This document shows, one piece after another, positions 21,765 through 31,495 of a stretch of 64,000 nucleotides of DNA. The notes under the pieces were generated by a model, which was given only the letters and a program-made list of their open reading frames with translations, searched no databases and had not been told where the DNA came from. The translations under genes and the position numbers were made by a program. Source of the stretch: Dugong dugon (taxonomy: Eukaryota > Chordata > Mammalia > Sirenia > Dugongidae); assembly GCA_030035585.1 (NCBI GenBank), contig CM057471.1, positions 67,914,319-67,978,318 of the forward strand, given 5' to 3'. Positions within the stretch are counted from its first letter, which is position 1. The number at the start of each line of letters is the position of its first letter.

Positions 21765-22108
21765 AGAGAGCAGAGTACCCATACAGAAGTGACGGATAAT
21801 ATATACAAATGCTGCTGATAAGCTGAATGAATGGCAAAATACCATATAAATGAAGCCATTTTTTTAAAAAATTTAAAATTGGGCATGGAAAAATTAATTT
21901 TAAAAATTTTTATTACATATTGCTTTAATATAAATTTCTTAAATAAAGCTTAATACATGGTTTAGGAATAGAACAAATATATATAAATAATATATCCATG
22001 TAACATCTTTTAAAAATTGTCTAAATAGGTCATAAAATCATACTCATTTTCTCACCAATTGTCTCAATACCAAAAAAAATGAAATATACAATAAAGTTCA
22101 AAGAAAGG
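21765..22108. other. Unassigned AT-rich sequence
   Basis: Very AT-rich, with several poly(T)/poly(A) stretches and no recognisable repeat or exon. Confidence 0.5.
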
Positions 22109-22277
22109 TGTGGTGCAGTGAATTACTTAATACTGTTCTTTCAGCCACAGTCTTCATAACTTCCACCAAATGACTAAGTGGGACTATGTAAATGAGGTGC
22201 GTGTGGCCCACCAAGGGGACTGGACAGCTTTTTAATAATGTAAGTAAGATACAAGGCACCCTCATGGGGATGGGACC

Positions 22278-22285
22278 ATGCAAAT
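22278..22285 (+). promoter_or_regulatory. Octamer ATGCAAAT in LTR-like repeat
   Basis: Perfect OCT-factor octamer in the second of two similar segments. The first segment has ATGTAAAT (22189-22196). Function is inferred from sequence only. Confidence 0.45.
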
Positions 22286-22826
22286 AAGGTGTATGGAACC
22301 CTAACGAGGGTATTGGTCAGTTTTACCATTCCACTAGGCTTAAAAAATGAGCCTTCCCAGAGGCAGAGAAGAGAAGATCTCATCACCACCAAGAAACACA
22401 GACCAGGAGTGGCATGCATCCTTTGGGCCCAGGATCCCTGCACTGAGAAGCTCGAGGAACCAGGAGACCAAGAGAGAAAGAGAGCTGTAACATCGAAGAC
22501 AGTGAGCAGCAGGGGCAGAGAAATGGTGGCAGCAGAGGCAGGCAGGAGACTGGGAGGAGACCAGTAGGAGACAGTGCAAGTGGGCTTGCTGGCCCACAGA
22601 GCAAGAAAGCTGAGTGCCTTGGAGCAAGAGGTTTGCTGGTGGAGTAGGATGCCTCCAAGCACTTATCCGCAGAGCTAAAAGAGCTTTGTAATACTTGCCC
22701 AGGCAGGGCAGAAGCCCAGGGGCCAGGGAGAGGCGTGTCTGTGAGCACGGCTGATAAGAGACTATCCTGATAGAAGAACTGTATCCTGAGTGTTTCTGAA
22801 CCTGAATTGTAACCTGTTACTTCCTT

Positions 22827-22832
22827 AATAAA
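22827..22832 (+). terminator. Poly(A) signal of LTR-like sequence
   Basis: AATAAA followed about 25 bases later by a T/G-rich run, as in an LTR R region. Confidence 0.5.
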
Positions 22833-23055
22833 CCCCATAATCGTAAGTGTTGTCTCTGAGTCCTGTATTGCCACTACAATGAATTATCGAACTCAGCAGA
22901 GAAGTAGAGAACACCATGGGAGGGACGGCTGGTGTTAGAATTGGTAAAAATGTTGGCAGGTGGAGGCATGTCTGACCTCCACTTCACAGGAATCAGCCTT
23001 TGGCTATTGATCTTGATTCTCCTTCCTTATCGTGAAGTCAGGAGGTCAGACACTC

Positions 23056-23084
23056 CCCCCCCCCCCCACCACCACCACACAATT
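23056..23084 (+). repeat. Poly(C) with (CCA)n
   Basis: A run of about twelve C, then CCACCACCACCACAC. Simple repeat. Confidence 0.85.
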
Positions 23085-23214
23085 TTTAGAAAGGGTAAAT
23101 CCTACAAGAAACATATAGGATAATGAGAGTTTAGGGAAAAATCATGCTAGTAGACCAGTGAATCCGATTCAGGTACCTGGGATTAAAGCACAAGAGTTTG
23201 GGAATGAGTATCAT

Positions 23215-23424
23215 CTTTTACCCAAATAACAGACGCTTTCTGCATTTGTTTGCCACCACACCTTCCTCCTGAGAAGTATTCTCATAAGCACACTATGCTG
23301 ATTTTTTTACAGCAACAAGTGGAAGAGGACTAGCATGGCAGCGCTTATGAGGGTGCCTCAAGGGGGGAGGACACGGCTGGCAAACAAAAGCAGAAGGCAC
23401 ACGTTATTTGCATTAAAATACAGT
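23215..23424 (+). mobile_element. TIR element, copy 1 (MITE-like)
   Basis: About 210 bases with imperfect 40-base terminal inverted repeats: left TTTACCCAAATAAC..TGCATTTGTTTGCC, right GGCAAACAAAAGCAGAAGG..ATTTGCATTAAAA. It shares an interior with copy 2 at 24634-24840 (CATAAGCACACTATGCT, TTTACAGCAACA). I do not recognise the family. It has no coding capacity. Confidence 0.7.
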
Positions 23425-23439
23425 AATGAGTAGTTATAT

Positions 23440-23570
23440 ACAGACACTCCCCCGCTTACGCACATCTGACTTACATACAACCTACAAATCAACCCCCATA
23501 AAGCCTATTATATTGAAAATTTGAGGTACATACAATGGTTCATAATAACAAACGGGTGCTACTTTGCGAC
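23440..23570 (+). mobile_element. Tigger-like transposon, left arm
   Basis: ACAGACACTCCCCCGCTTACGCACATCTGACTTACATACAACC resembles a Tigger terminal inverted repeat of the CAGTCCCCGGGTTACG type. The matching right arm is at 24960-25064. An L1 3' end lies between the arms. Confidence 0.55.
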
Positions 23571-23586
23571 ATGCATCAAAACATTA

Positions 23587-24620
23587 TTCAGTCACAAAAG
23601 GACAAATATTGTATGAGACCACTATTGTAAGAACTCAAGAAAAGGTTTAAACACAGAAGAAAACATTCACTGATGGTTATGAGGGGAGGGAGGGAGGGAG
23701 AGGGGTATTCACTAACTAGACAGTAGACAAGAATTATCTTAAGTGAAGGGAAGGACCACACACACTACAGGGGATGTCAGCACAACTGAACTAAACCAAA
23801 AGCTAAGAAGTTTCCTGAATACAACTAAACACTTTGCAGGACAGAGTAGCAGGGGCAGGGGACTGGGGGCCATGGTTTCAGGGGACATCTAGGTCAACTG
23901 GCATAACAAAGTTTATTAAGAAAATGTTCTGCAAGCCACTTTGGTGAGTGGTGTCTGGGGTCTTAAAATCTTACGAGCGGCCATCTAAAATGCATGAATT
24001 TGTCCCAACCCACCTGGAGGAAAGGAGAATGAAGAACACCAAAGACACAAGGAAAACACAGCCCAAGAGACAAAAGGGCCACATAAACCAGAGACTCCAT
24101 CAGCCTCAGACCAGAAGAACTAGATGGTGCTCAGGTACCACTAATGACCGCCCTGACAGGGAACACAACAGAGTCCCTGATGGGACAGGAGAAAGGTAAG
24201 GTGCGCAGAATTCAAATTCATGTAAAAAGACCACACTTAATGGTCTGAGACTAGAGGAACCCCAGAAGACATGGCCCCCAAACTCTCTGCTAACCCAGAA
24301 CTAAAACCATTCCCAAAGTCAACTCTTCAGACAAAGATCAGACTGGACTATAAAACATAAAATAATACCCATGAAGAGTGTTCTTCTTCGTTCAAGTAGA
24401 TACACAAGACTAAATGGGCAGCTTCTGTCCAGTGGCAGGATGAGAAGGCAGAAAAGGAGAGGACTTGGTAGAATGGACACAGGAAACACAGAGTGGAAAG
24501 GGGGAGTCTGCCATCACATTATACGGATTGCAACTAGGGTCGCATAACAATATGTGTATAAATTTTTGTATGAGAAATTAACTTGAGCTATAAACTTTCA
24601 CCTAAAGCACAATTTAAAAA
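23587..24620 (+). mobile_element. L1 3' UTR fragment
   Basis: CAGTCACAAAAGGACAAATATTGTATGAGACC, GGAGGGAGGGAGGGAGAGG, GGTGTCTGGGGTCTTAAAATC and the end TTTCACCTAAAGCACAATTTAAAAA, co-linear with the L1 C 3' UTR. It is a severely 5'-truncated insertion, with no coding sequence. The frame at 23948-24199 is chance. Confidence 0.85.
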
Positions 24621-24633
24621 ATTATTATTATTG

Positions 24634-24840
24634 CATTTTTTACACAAATAACACGTCTTCTACGTTTGTTTGCCAACTGCTCCTTCCCCTGCAAGGTTAT
24701 CTTCATAAGCATACTATGCTAATTATTTTTACAGCAACATGTTTAAAAAATTGGCATAGCAGCACTTACAAAAATATCTCACAGGGAGAGGGAGCGGATG
24801 GCAAACAAACGTAGAAGGTATGCGTTGTTTGCATAAAAAT
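24634..24840 (+). mobile_element. TIR element, copy 2 (MITE-like)
   Basis: The clearer copy: left arm (24634-24675) and right arm (24799-24840) are imperfect inverted repeats of 42 bases sharing CTTCTACGTTTGTTTGCCA exactly. The interior matches copy 1. It sits just 3' of the L1 fragment, within the Tigger-like arms. Confidence 0.75.
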
Positions 24841-24849
24841 CTGGTACAG

Positions 24850-25064
24850 TATTATGATGTTAAAGATGTTTTAGTGTATCTGGAAGTGTTTCTTTAATGT
24901 TTTTTATGCCGAGAAACGCACACTACATACTATATACTAAGACAGACATTTGACTAACTGACATTAGATACAAACCATACCTAACTATTCCGACTTACAT
25001 ACAAACTCTACTTAAAGACAGACTGAGGAATGGAACTCATTCATAATCCAGGACTGCCTGTACA
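24850..25064 (+). mobile_element. Tigger-like transposon, right arm
   Basis: CCGACTTACATACAAACTC..AGGACTGCCTGTA is the inverted counterpart of the left arm at 23440. Internal sequence shows no transposase frame. Confidence 0.55.
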
Positions 25065-25261
25065 TTGCTATTTCTAAAATGCTTCTAGTTCAGCTTTCAT
25101 TTTTTAAACTATCTTCTTCCTTCTCTGTTGTTCTACCATCGCAATCTCAAGCCTTAAATAAATATCAAGTGTAGTGTTAATACATACTGGCATATGAAAC
25201 GAGGAAAAGAAAAGCAAATTATTTCTTAAAGACACAAAAGTGTTGACTATAAAATAAAATA

Positions 25262-25735
25262 TACACAAGTACACCTACTGCTCACTTATCGACTATCTCA
25301 TTATCCGACATTTCGCATTAATGGCAATAGTAAAAAAAAAATCTACTATCCAGCTACTTTGTGCATTAGTGAGGCAGCAAGACAACGGGCATGGTGGCAA
25401 TGGCTGCAAAGTGTCCCCTCCCTCAAGGAGGGTCTCTGGGCAACCTCCAGGAAGCTGGGCTGCTCCGCCCAGCACCCTCTGTTCCCTCCTGCTGGTGTGG
25501 ACACCGCGTCCAGCTGCCGCACGGGGCTGGACTCCTCCGTAGCCACGGCCTCTAGGCGGATGAGCAGGCAGCACCAAGTCAGCAGGCACCTGTTCTGGGT
25601 TCCCAGCTCCCATACAGCCGGAGGCCATGAAGCTCAAAATCACTATAGGGTGGGAAGGAAGGAAAGAAAGAGGCACTGGAGTGGGCGTACATCCAATACA
25701 ACAGTATTCATGAAACTGCAATTTAATAAGTACAC
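25262..25735 (-). mobile_element. DNA transposon copy, inverted relative of 39546-40432
   Basis: Left end TACACCTACTGCTCACTTATCG, then ATTATCCGACATTTCGCATT. Its reverse complement is co-linear with the 3' half of 39546-40432: ATAATGAGAC, the CTGGAAGC/GCCTGGAGACCC segment, CAGCTCCC..GGGAACCC and CCCACTCCAGTGCCTC. GC-rich middle, unlike its surroundings. I take it as a Tigger-like non-autonomous element. Frames at 25293-25769 (-) and 25359-25739 (+) lie within it. Confidence 0.65.
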
Positions 25736-25739
25736 TTAG

Positions 25740-26215
25740 CTTGCTACATATTGCAACATTCCCTAGCAAAAACCTCCATAATCCATAGAATAATATCCTT
25801 TCTTTTACAAGATGATTTGTTCCTCACCTAACCCCTAAATATAGATATCAACTCAGAAAGAAACTCCTTACTCATGACTTTCAAGTCAGTCCTAATAATT
25901 TTCCCAATCTTTTGCTCAGAACAAGTAAAACACAAAAATTCTTCCTTAATACAATTTTCCAAATTACCAGAAAACTTAAAATTAGGATTTTCATACAACT
26001 AACTCAGTCATTTAATAAATAAATGTGTACGTATATGTCTAACACTAGCAGAATTCATTCAATGAATTTCAAGTTCTGTGTTTTACAATTTCCAATTAAT
26101 ATGGTATTTACAGAACTTTATTGATATTCACCTACCTCAGACAGAGGTTCATAGGGAAAACAGTATATAAATAATAGACAAACACTCATGAAGAATGATC
26201 TTCATATGTAAAAAG
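25740..26215. other. Unassigned AT-rich sequence
   Basis: No recognisable repeat, exon or RNA gene. Confidence 0.5.
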
Positions 26216-26221
26216 GATTCC

Positions 26222-26379
26222 CAGAGCCCTGGTAGCCTAGTAGTTAAGAACTCCACTGCTAACCAAAAAGTCAGCAGTTCAAATCCATCAGTCACTACTA
26301 GGGGTAATTCTACTCTGTCCTATAGGGTCGCTATGAGTCAGAATCAACTCGACAGCAATGGGTTTGGTTTAGTTTTTTT
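26222..26379 (+). mobile_element. AfroSINE, short subtype
   Basis: CAGAGCCCTGGTAGCCTAGTAGTTAAG, GTTCAAATCCATCAG, a deletion of the CCTTGGAAACCC segment, then GGGTCGCTATGAGTCAGAAT and GGGTTTGGTTTAG. Flanked by ATTCCCA/AATTTCCA-like repeats. Confidence 0.9.
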
Positions 26380-26814
26380 GTCTGAATTTCCAATGGGAAA
26401 TAAATTTCAAATATCGAAAATGATGTATTTGTTAGCTTCAAGGCTTTAAACTATCCAACCATCTGGATAATAGTGAACAAAGAAAAGAGACAAAGAAAGA
26501 ACAAGCCAACGATGTGAAAAATGGATTCACTTATTTTGTTAAGTGTTATTATTCACCTGTCAAACAGTCTCAAATCACCCTGACTTTCCCAAGATAAATC
26601 CTTCACATCACTATCAAAGATATTTTCCCCAAATAAGCAGGATAAGAACATTAAAGACAATCTCGAAATAGGAACATTTCCTATTGCATTATCAGTAGGC
26701 ACGCAAGATATCAATTAGTGAAGTGACTTGAATCTCAATACACATTCCTGTATAACATTATACAAAGTAATCCTTATAAAACATCGAGCAAAGTAAATTT
26801 AGCATCACAGACAA
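26380..26814. other. Unassigned sequence
   Basis: AT-rich DNA, nothing identified. Confidence 0.45.
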
Positions 26815-26945
26815 TCTTGCTTAGTTCAAAGTATCACCATGTGACAGATGAAAAGACAAACTCATAAACAACTTTTACAACCTCACACAACTAGTAAATG
26901 GCAGAGATGAAATGTAAACTCAGATATGCTGACTGTACTTCTATT
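26815..26945 (-). mobile_element. Possible MIR, antisense
   Basis: GTGACAGATGAAAAGACAAACTC..CTCACACAACTAGTAAATGGCAGAGATGAAATG follows the reversed MIR order 'gatgaggaaactga..cacacagctagtaagtggcagag'. Diverged. Confidence 0.5.
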
Positions 26946-27420
26946 CACAGAAAACTAAATAAATTTTCAAAAGAATGTAAGTCAGGATACAGGGATATAT
27001 TGTTTGAATGACCACTCATAGCCATAAAAGCTTTTCCCCTGACCTTGCAGATTCTGCTTCACAGGGCTTCTGGAAGATCAGATGAATAGCAGTTAAGGAA
27101 ATGTTTTGAAAAATATGAAGTCTTATATAAACATAAATTACCCTTCCAATCCAACCAATGACAGTGAGTCCTGAACTCAAGAGACATCAACACAATACCA
27201 CAAGCTTATGACTGGTGCTTTCCCAGCCTGCTACAAATTCTACAATGAAGAATAATCCTGGCCAAACTGTAATTACCTCAGAATGTGTGCTTCATAAATG
27301 GAAGGAAAAAAAAAATACTACCACTAGGTTCATTTATCAAAACTAAACAGTTTATTAAGTCAGGAGAACTGAATAGACTAAATTCTCTCCTCCTCTCAAG
27401 GTCTATCCATTCATCCCTAA
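26946..27420. other. Unassigned sequence
   Basis: No element that I can name and no credible exon. Confidence 0.4.
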
Positions 27421-27424
27421 TAGT

Positions 27425-27650
27425 AATAATCATGACAGCTTAATAATATTGGCAAGTGCTTGCTGCATGCCAGACACTCAGCATGCATTAATTCATAAAA
27501 TCCTCAAAAACCCTCTATAGAAGATACCACTATATCAATTTTACAGAGGAAAAAAACCATAGTTCAGAAAAGTAAAATAACTTATCTGAGATCAATCAGC
27601 TAGTCAGTGGCAGAACCAAGACTCGAACCAGATCAACTGTCTATAGAGCT
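27425..27650 (-). mobile_element. MIR SINE, antisense
   Basis: CCAGACACTCAGCATGCATTAATTCATAAAATCCTC..TTTTACAGAGGAAAAAAACC..AGCTAGTCAGTGGCAGAACCAAGACTCGAACC is a near-complete reversed MIR, including the tRNA-like GACTCGAACC. Confidence 0.75.
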
Positions 27651-27689
27651 GGAGCTCTTCATGACTCACTCTGCTGTAAAGCCTCTGCC

Positions 27690-27870
27690 AAAAAAATCCC
27701 ACCTATCTTTTAAGAGCCAGCTCAAATGCTACCACCTTTCTATGAAACCTCCCCTCATTCCACCCTAAGTGTAAAATTAATTCTCCCTCCTCTTTGTTCT
27801 CAAAGCACTACTTTAGTTCCTCTCTCATGATACCTGTAGCTACATACCTTATATTATGTTGATACAGGTA
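27690..27870 (+). mobile_element. L2 LINE 3' fragment, sense
   Basis: TTTTAAGAGCCAGCTCAAATGCTACC..TATGAAACCTCCCCTCATTCC..CTCCCTCCTCTTTGTTCTCAAAGCAC is the L2 3' UTR pattern. Confidence 0.65.
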
Positions 27871-28059
27871 TGGAGAAACAAACATGAAAATCTGTAATAT
27901 TATTATGAATCCTGACATACATACTTTTTAAAATTAATCCTGGCTGATTTTAGAAAACAAAATGTTACTTTCATCTCCGGACATATAACTTACTTTGCAT
28001 TATACTTTCTGGTGTCCACGTTCTATCCCCTGTTCCCCTCCCCTCCCTTGCTAAATAAT

Positions 28060-28330
28060 CACAGATCATTGTCTGAATATTGACTCCACCATGAATGCTT
28101 TAGTGGCCCTGGGCAAGCATTTAACTTCTCTGAGTTTCAGGTTCTTTATCCCTGAAGAACCATCTACTTCAAAAAGAATTGTTTTGAGACTAAATGAGAA
28201 TATCTATAAAGTGCTTACCAGAGAGATTAAGTAATTTGTCCAAAACCATAGGGCTAGTGAATAAGAGAACCAAGATATTAATTCATATTTATGTTAATAA
28301 CCTATGCTACTAAGTCAGCTGCCTGATTCC
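28060..28330. mobile_element. Two MIR pieces, sense then antisense
   Basis: 28060-28225 is sense (GACTCCACC..GGGCAAGCATTTAACTTCTCTGAGTTTCAG..GAGACTAAATGAG). 28226-28330 is antisense (GATTAAGTAATTTGTCC..GGGCTAGTGAATAAGAGAACCAAG). They abut head to head. Confidence 0.6.
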
Positions 28331-28564
28331 AAGCCTAATGTTCTTGGCACTATGTTACGCAGCCCCTGAAATCTTGACAGCCTCTGAGATCTTAATTATT
28401 AAAATCAGAGTTGGGGTATGGACAAATGCCAAATCTATTTACAATTCAGTCAACAGAAACTTACTGCACAAATAGTTATAAAAACTCAATAAATACACTG
28501 TTGATGATACTCTGAAAGTTCACGAGAGAAAGCCTTCAACTTCCAACTGACATTCCAGACTCCT
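28331..28564. other. Unassigned sequence
   Basis: Nothing identified before the AfroSINE target duplication at 28565. Confidence 0.45.
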
Positions 28565-28576
28565 GTCTTTCCAAAG

Positions 28577-28699
28577 AGAAGCCCTGGTGGTGCAGTGGTT
28601 AAGAACCTGCCTGTTAATCGATGGGTCGGCAGTTCAAACCCACCAACCACTCCATGGGAGAGATGGGGTAGTGTGGTTCCATAAAGATTACAGCCTTGG
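28577..28699 (+). mobile_element. AfroSINE, 5' part (host of L1 C)
   Basis: AGAAGCCCTGGTGGTGCAGTGGTTAAG, CGGCAGTTCAAACCCACC, CCATAAAGATTACAGCCTTGG. Its outer duplication GTCTTTCCAAAG is at 28565-28576 and 36421-36432, placing the other SINE half after L1 C. L1 enters at 28700. Confidence 0.95.
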
Positions 28700-30079
28700 T
28701 GGAAGGCAGGGCCAAGATGGTGGAGTAGTCAGACACTTCCAGCGGACCCCCTAACAACAGAGACCCGAAAAAACAAGTAAATCAATTATATATGACAACC
28801 TAGGAGCCCTGAACATCTAAGGCAAAGTTGAAGAACCGGATTAAGCACCGGGGGAGGGACAGATGGTTCCAAAAAAGCGAGGAGTTGCCAGACCTGACTC
28901 AGCGAGAGCCTGAGCCCCTTAGGCCTGATCAGCTCATGGGTAAGCGCTGAGGCAGGCTAGCAGCAGCACTCGGGAGGCGTATTCTGCACCAGGAGAGACC
29001 CAGCTGCAAAGAGTCTACTCGGCCACCCAGAACCAGTGAGAAGCGCACTAGGTCAGTGAAAGATAAGTACTTGTGTACGGCCTACCGTGTGGATCAAAAA
29101 CAACCCCCTTAGGCAAAAACCTCTCTCCCATTTACCTCCCCACTCCCTGCTCTTCACTGGGTCCCGGACCAGCTTCAACAATCGCCGAGTCCCCTGGGCC
29201 GGAAGTAGGATCCGTCACATGCCCGGAGCCATTCTCCCTGGCTTGGAGAGTAAACAAATTAACAAACAGGGGAAAAAATAAACTGCCGGCTCCTCTAAGC
29301 CAGAAACCCAGGGTAGGCACAGCTCCTTTGTCCAAGCACAGGCATAAGGGATCCATGGACTTTGAGTGCCTCTCCCCCTGCACAGACTTGTGTGGGCCCA
29401 TCTCAACAGCACAGGCCCTCATTACCACAGTTCAACAGGGTATATACCTGAAGTCTAACTTCAACTGTTTCAGCTGTGAAGTGGCAGGTTTGTGACATCT
29501 GACACTGCTCTGCCCATTAAGTAGGGTCTTCACCTACCCATATCAGGGGCCTGAGGACTGGTGGCTCCACCCATGCCACCTAGCCACCTGCAATAGGGGC
29601 CCAAGAATAAGAGGTGCCCTCTAGTCCTTAAAGCCAACAGCACTGTATGCTCATAGTTCAGCTGCAAAACCCACCCACCTACATGCTCTAGGGAACAGGG
29701 ACACGTCTTCCTCCTGGAAACTCGGGGGCAGCCGTCAGCCCCCTGCCTTGCTCAGAGTGTGTCCCCCTGCTGCAGCCAGATGCCTGTGCCTACACCAATC
29801 ACCCATGCTTGTCTAGAACTGTAAGTGAGAGCCTACACCACACACTTGGTGGCTATCTACCTGGGCACCTGAGCTGAATCCATACAGGAGGAGTGGGTGG
29901 ACTCCTGAGCTCACATACCTAGTAACAGATCTAACCACCTGATGACAGGACATTAGAGCTTTAAAGGTGCCAATAAGCAAACTAGCTCATACGAGCAGCC
30001 TACCTGGGCATATTAAAACAAAACAAAAAGGTAGGACACAGTAACCAAACATAAAATAAATAAATACAATAACTTATTG
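28700..30079 (+). promoter_or_regulatory. L1 5' UTR, copy C
   Basis: Complete 5' end beginning with GGCAGGGCCAAGATGG. L1 5' UTRs carry an internal Pol II promoter. Open frames here (29073-29495 +, 29132-29428 -) are partly shared with copy A and have no known product. Confidence 0.75.
28711..28720 (+). promoter_or_regulatory. YY1-like site at L1 5' end
   Basis: GCCAAGATGG within the first 25 bases. A YY1 site at this place sets the start of transcription in other mammalian L1s; its role here is inferred. Confidence 0.45.
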
Positions 30080-31052
30080 ATGGCTCGGAGACAAGAGTCA
30101 ATATTAAATCACATAAAGAGGCAATCCATGATGCCTTCAGCAAGCTCCCAAAATAAAGAATCTAGAAATTTTCCAGAGGAGGAAAATTTCTTGGAATTAC
30201 CGGAGGCAGAATACAAAAGATTAATATACAGAACTCTTCAAGAAATCAGGAAGGAAATTAAGCAAAATGCAGAACATGTACTAGAGGAAACTAAAAAGAT
30301 TAAAGAAGAGGATAATGACAAATTTAACAAGTTGCAGGAATCCACAGAGACAGCAATCAGAAATCCAGAAGATTAACAACAAAATGTCAGAATTAGACAT
30401 CTCAATAAAAAGTCATAGGAGCAGAACTGAGGCAAAGGAAGCCAGAATTAGTGAGACTGAACATAAAGCACTTGACACCAACTTATTTGAGGAAAACTCA
30501 GGCAAAAGTATTAGAAGAAATGAAGAAGCCCTAAGAATTATGTGGGACTCTATCAAAAGGAATAAGCTACAAGTGATTGGAGTACCAGAACTGAGGGTGA
30601 TAACAGAAAACACAGAGAGAACTGAAGACTTGTTGGCGAAAACTTCCCTGATATTGTGAACGATGAGAAGACATCTATGCTCATCGAATGCCACACAAGG
30701 TGGATCCCAAAAGAAAGTCACCAACACATATTATAATCAAACCTGCCAAAACCAAAGATAAAGAGAATTTTAAGAGTGGCTAGGGATAAACAAAACGTCA
30801 TCTACAAAGGAGAGTCAATACGAATAAGCTCAGACTACTAAGCAGAAACCATGCAGGCAAGAAGGCAATGGGATGACATATATGAAGCCTTGAAGGAAAA
30901 GAACTGCCAGCCAAGAGTTATATATCCAGCAAAACTGTCTCTCAAATATGATGGTGAAAATTTCCAATAAACAGAAGTTTAGGGAACTTGCAAAAACCAA
31001 ACCAAAATTACAAGAAATACTAAAGGGAGTCCTCTGGTTAGAAGATCAGTAA
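30080..31052 (+). pseudogene. L1 ORF1 pseudogene, copy C
   Basis: ATG at 30080 (MARRQESILNHIKRQ). N-terminal and coiled-coil region up to about 30376, then a frameshift (frame continues 30315-30659: SELDISIKSHRSRTE, LDTNLFEENSGKSI, IKRNKLQVIGVPE). The C-terminal domain follows in broken frames: a stop replaces a codon in SDY*AETMQARRQWDD (about 30838), then NCQPRVIYPAKLSLKYDGENF, ending KPKLQEILKGVLWLEDQ at 31052. Closer to intact than copy A but not functional. Confidence 0.88.
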
Positions 31053-31495
31053 CATCCAATGATAACCCAAGACTTGAACACGGGACAGAGCAACCAGATA
31101 TCAATCCAAATAGGGAAGTCACAAAAATAAAGCTAGAACACTAAAAATAGGGAAACAGATGTCAATATGTAAAAGGTGACAACATTAAAACAAAAAAGAG
31201 GGACTTAAAAAATGTAGACCTAGACTTTGCATATGGAGAGGAAGTCAAGGCGATACAAAGAAATAAAAGACTAGCTGAAACTTAGAAAAATAGGGGTAAA
31301 TATTAAGGTAACCACAAAGGAAACTAACAATCCTACGAGTCAAAATACAAAATTAGAAAAATACAAAGACTCAGCAAACACAAAATCAACAACAATGAAA
31401 AAGATGAAAAGAATATACATAAAGAAAAATGCCTCAGCACAGAAAATAAAGTGGAACAAAGAAACTGTGGACAACACACAAAAAAAGACATCAAA

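Larger units (their letters stand above)
22110..22930 (+). mobile_element. Probable solo LTR, endogenous retrovirus-like
   Basis: Transcript-control layout: duplicated enhancer-like segments (22179-22229 and 22268-22318), a purine-rich leader, AATAAA at 22827-22832 followed by TCTCTGAGTCCTGT and GAATTATCGAACTC, which resembles an ERVL-type U5 end. Start TGTGGTG is plausible; the 3' boundary is not clear and I found no duplication. No viral coding sequence. Open frames on the minus strand here (22174-22874) are a base-composition effect. Confidence 0.5.

Noticed and set aside
22174-22874. Three overlapping minus-strand frames of 95-163 codons
   Set aside because: All are in the GC-richer LTR-like sequence, overlap one another in different frames and show no motif; stop-poor composition explains them.
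25293-25769. 158-codon minus-strand frame as an exon
   Set aside because: Located inside a repeated element, no splice-supported structure or domain.
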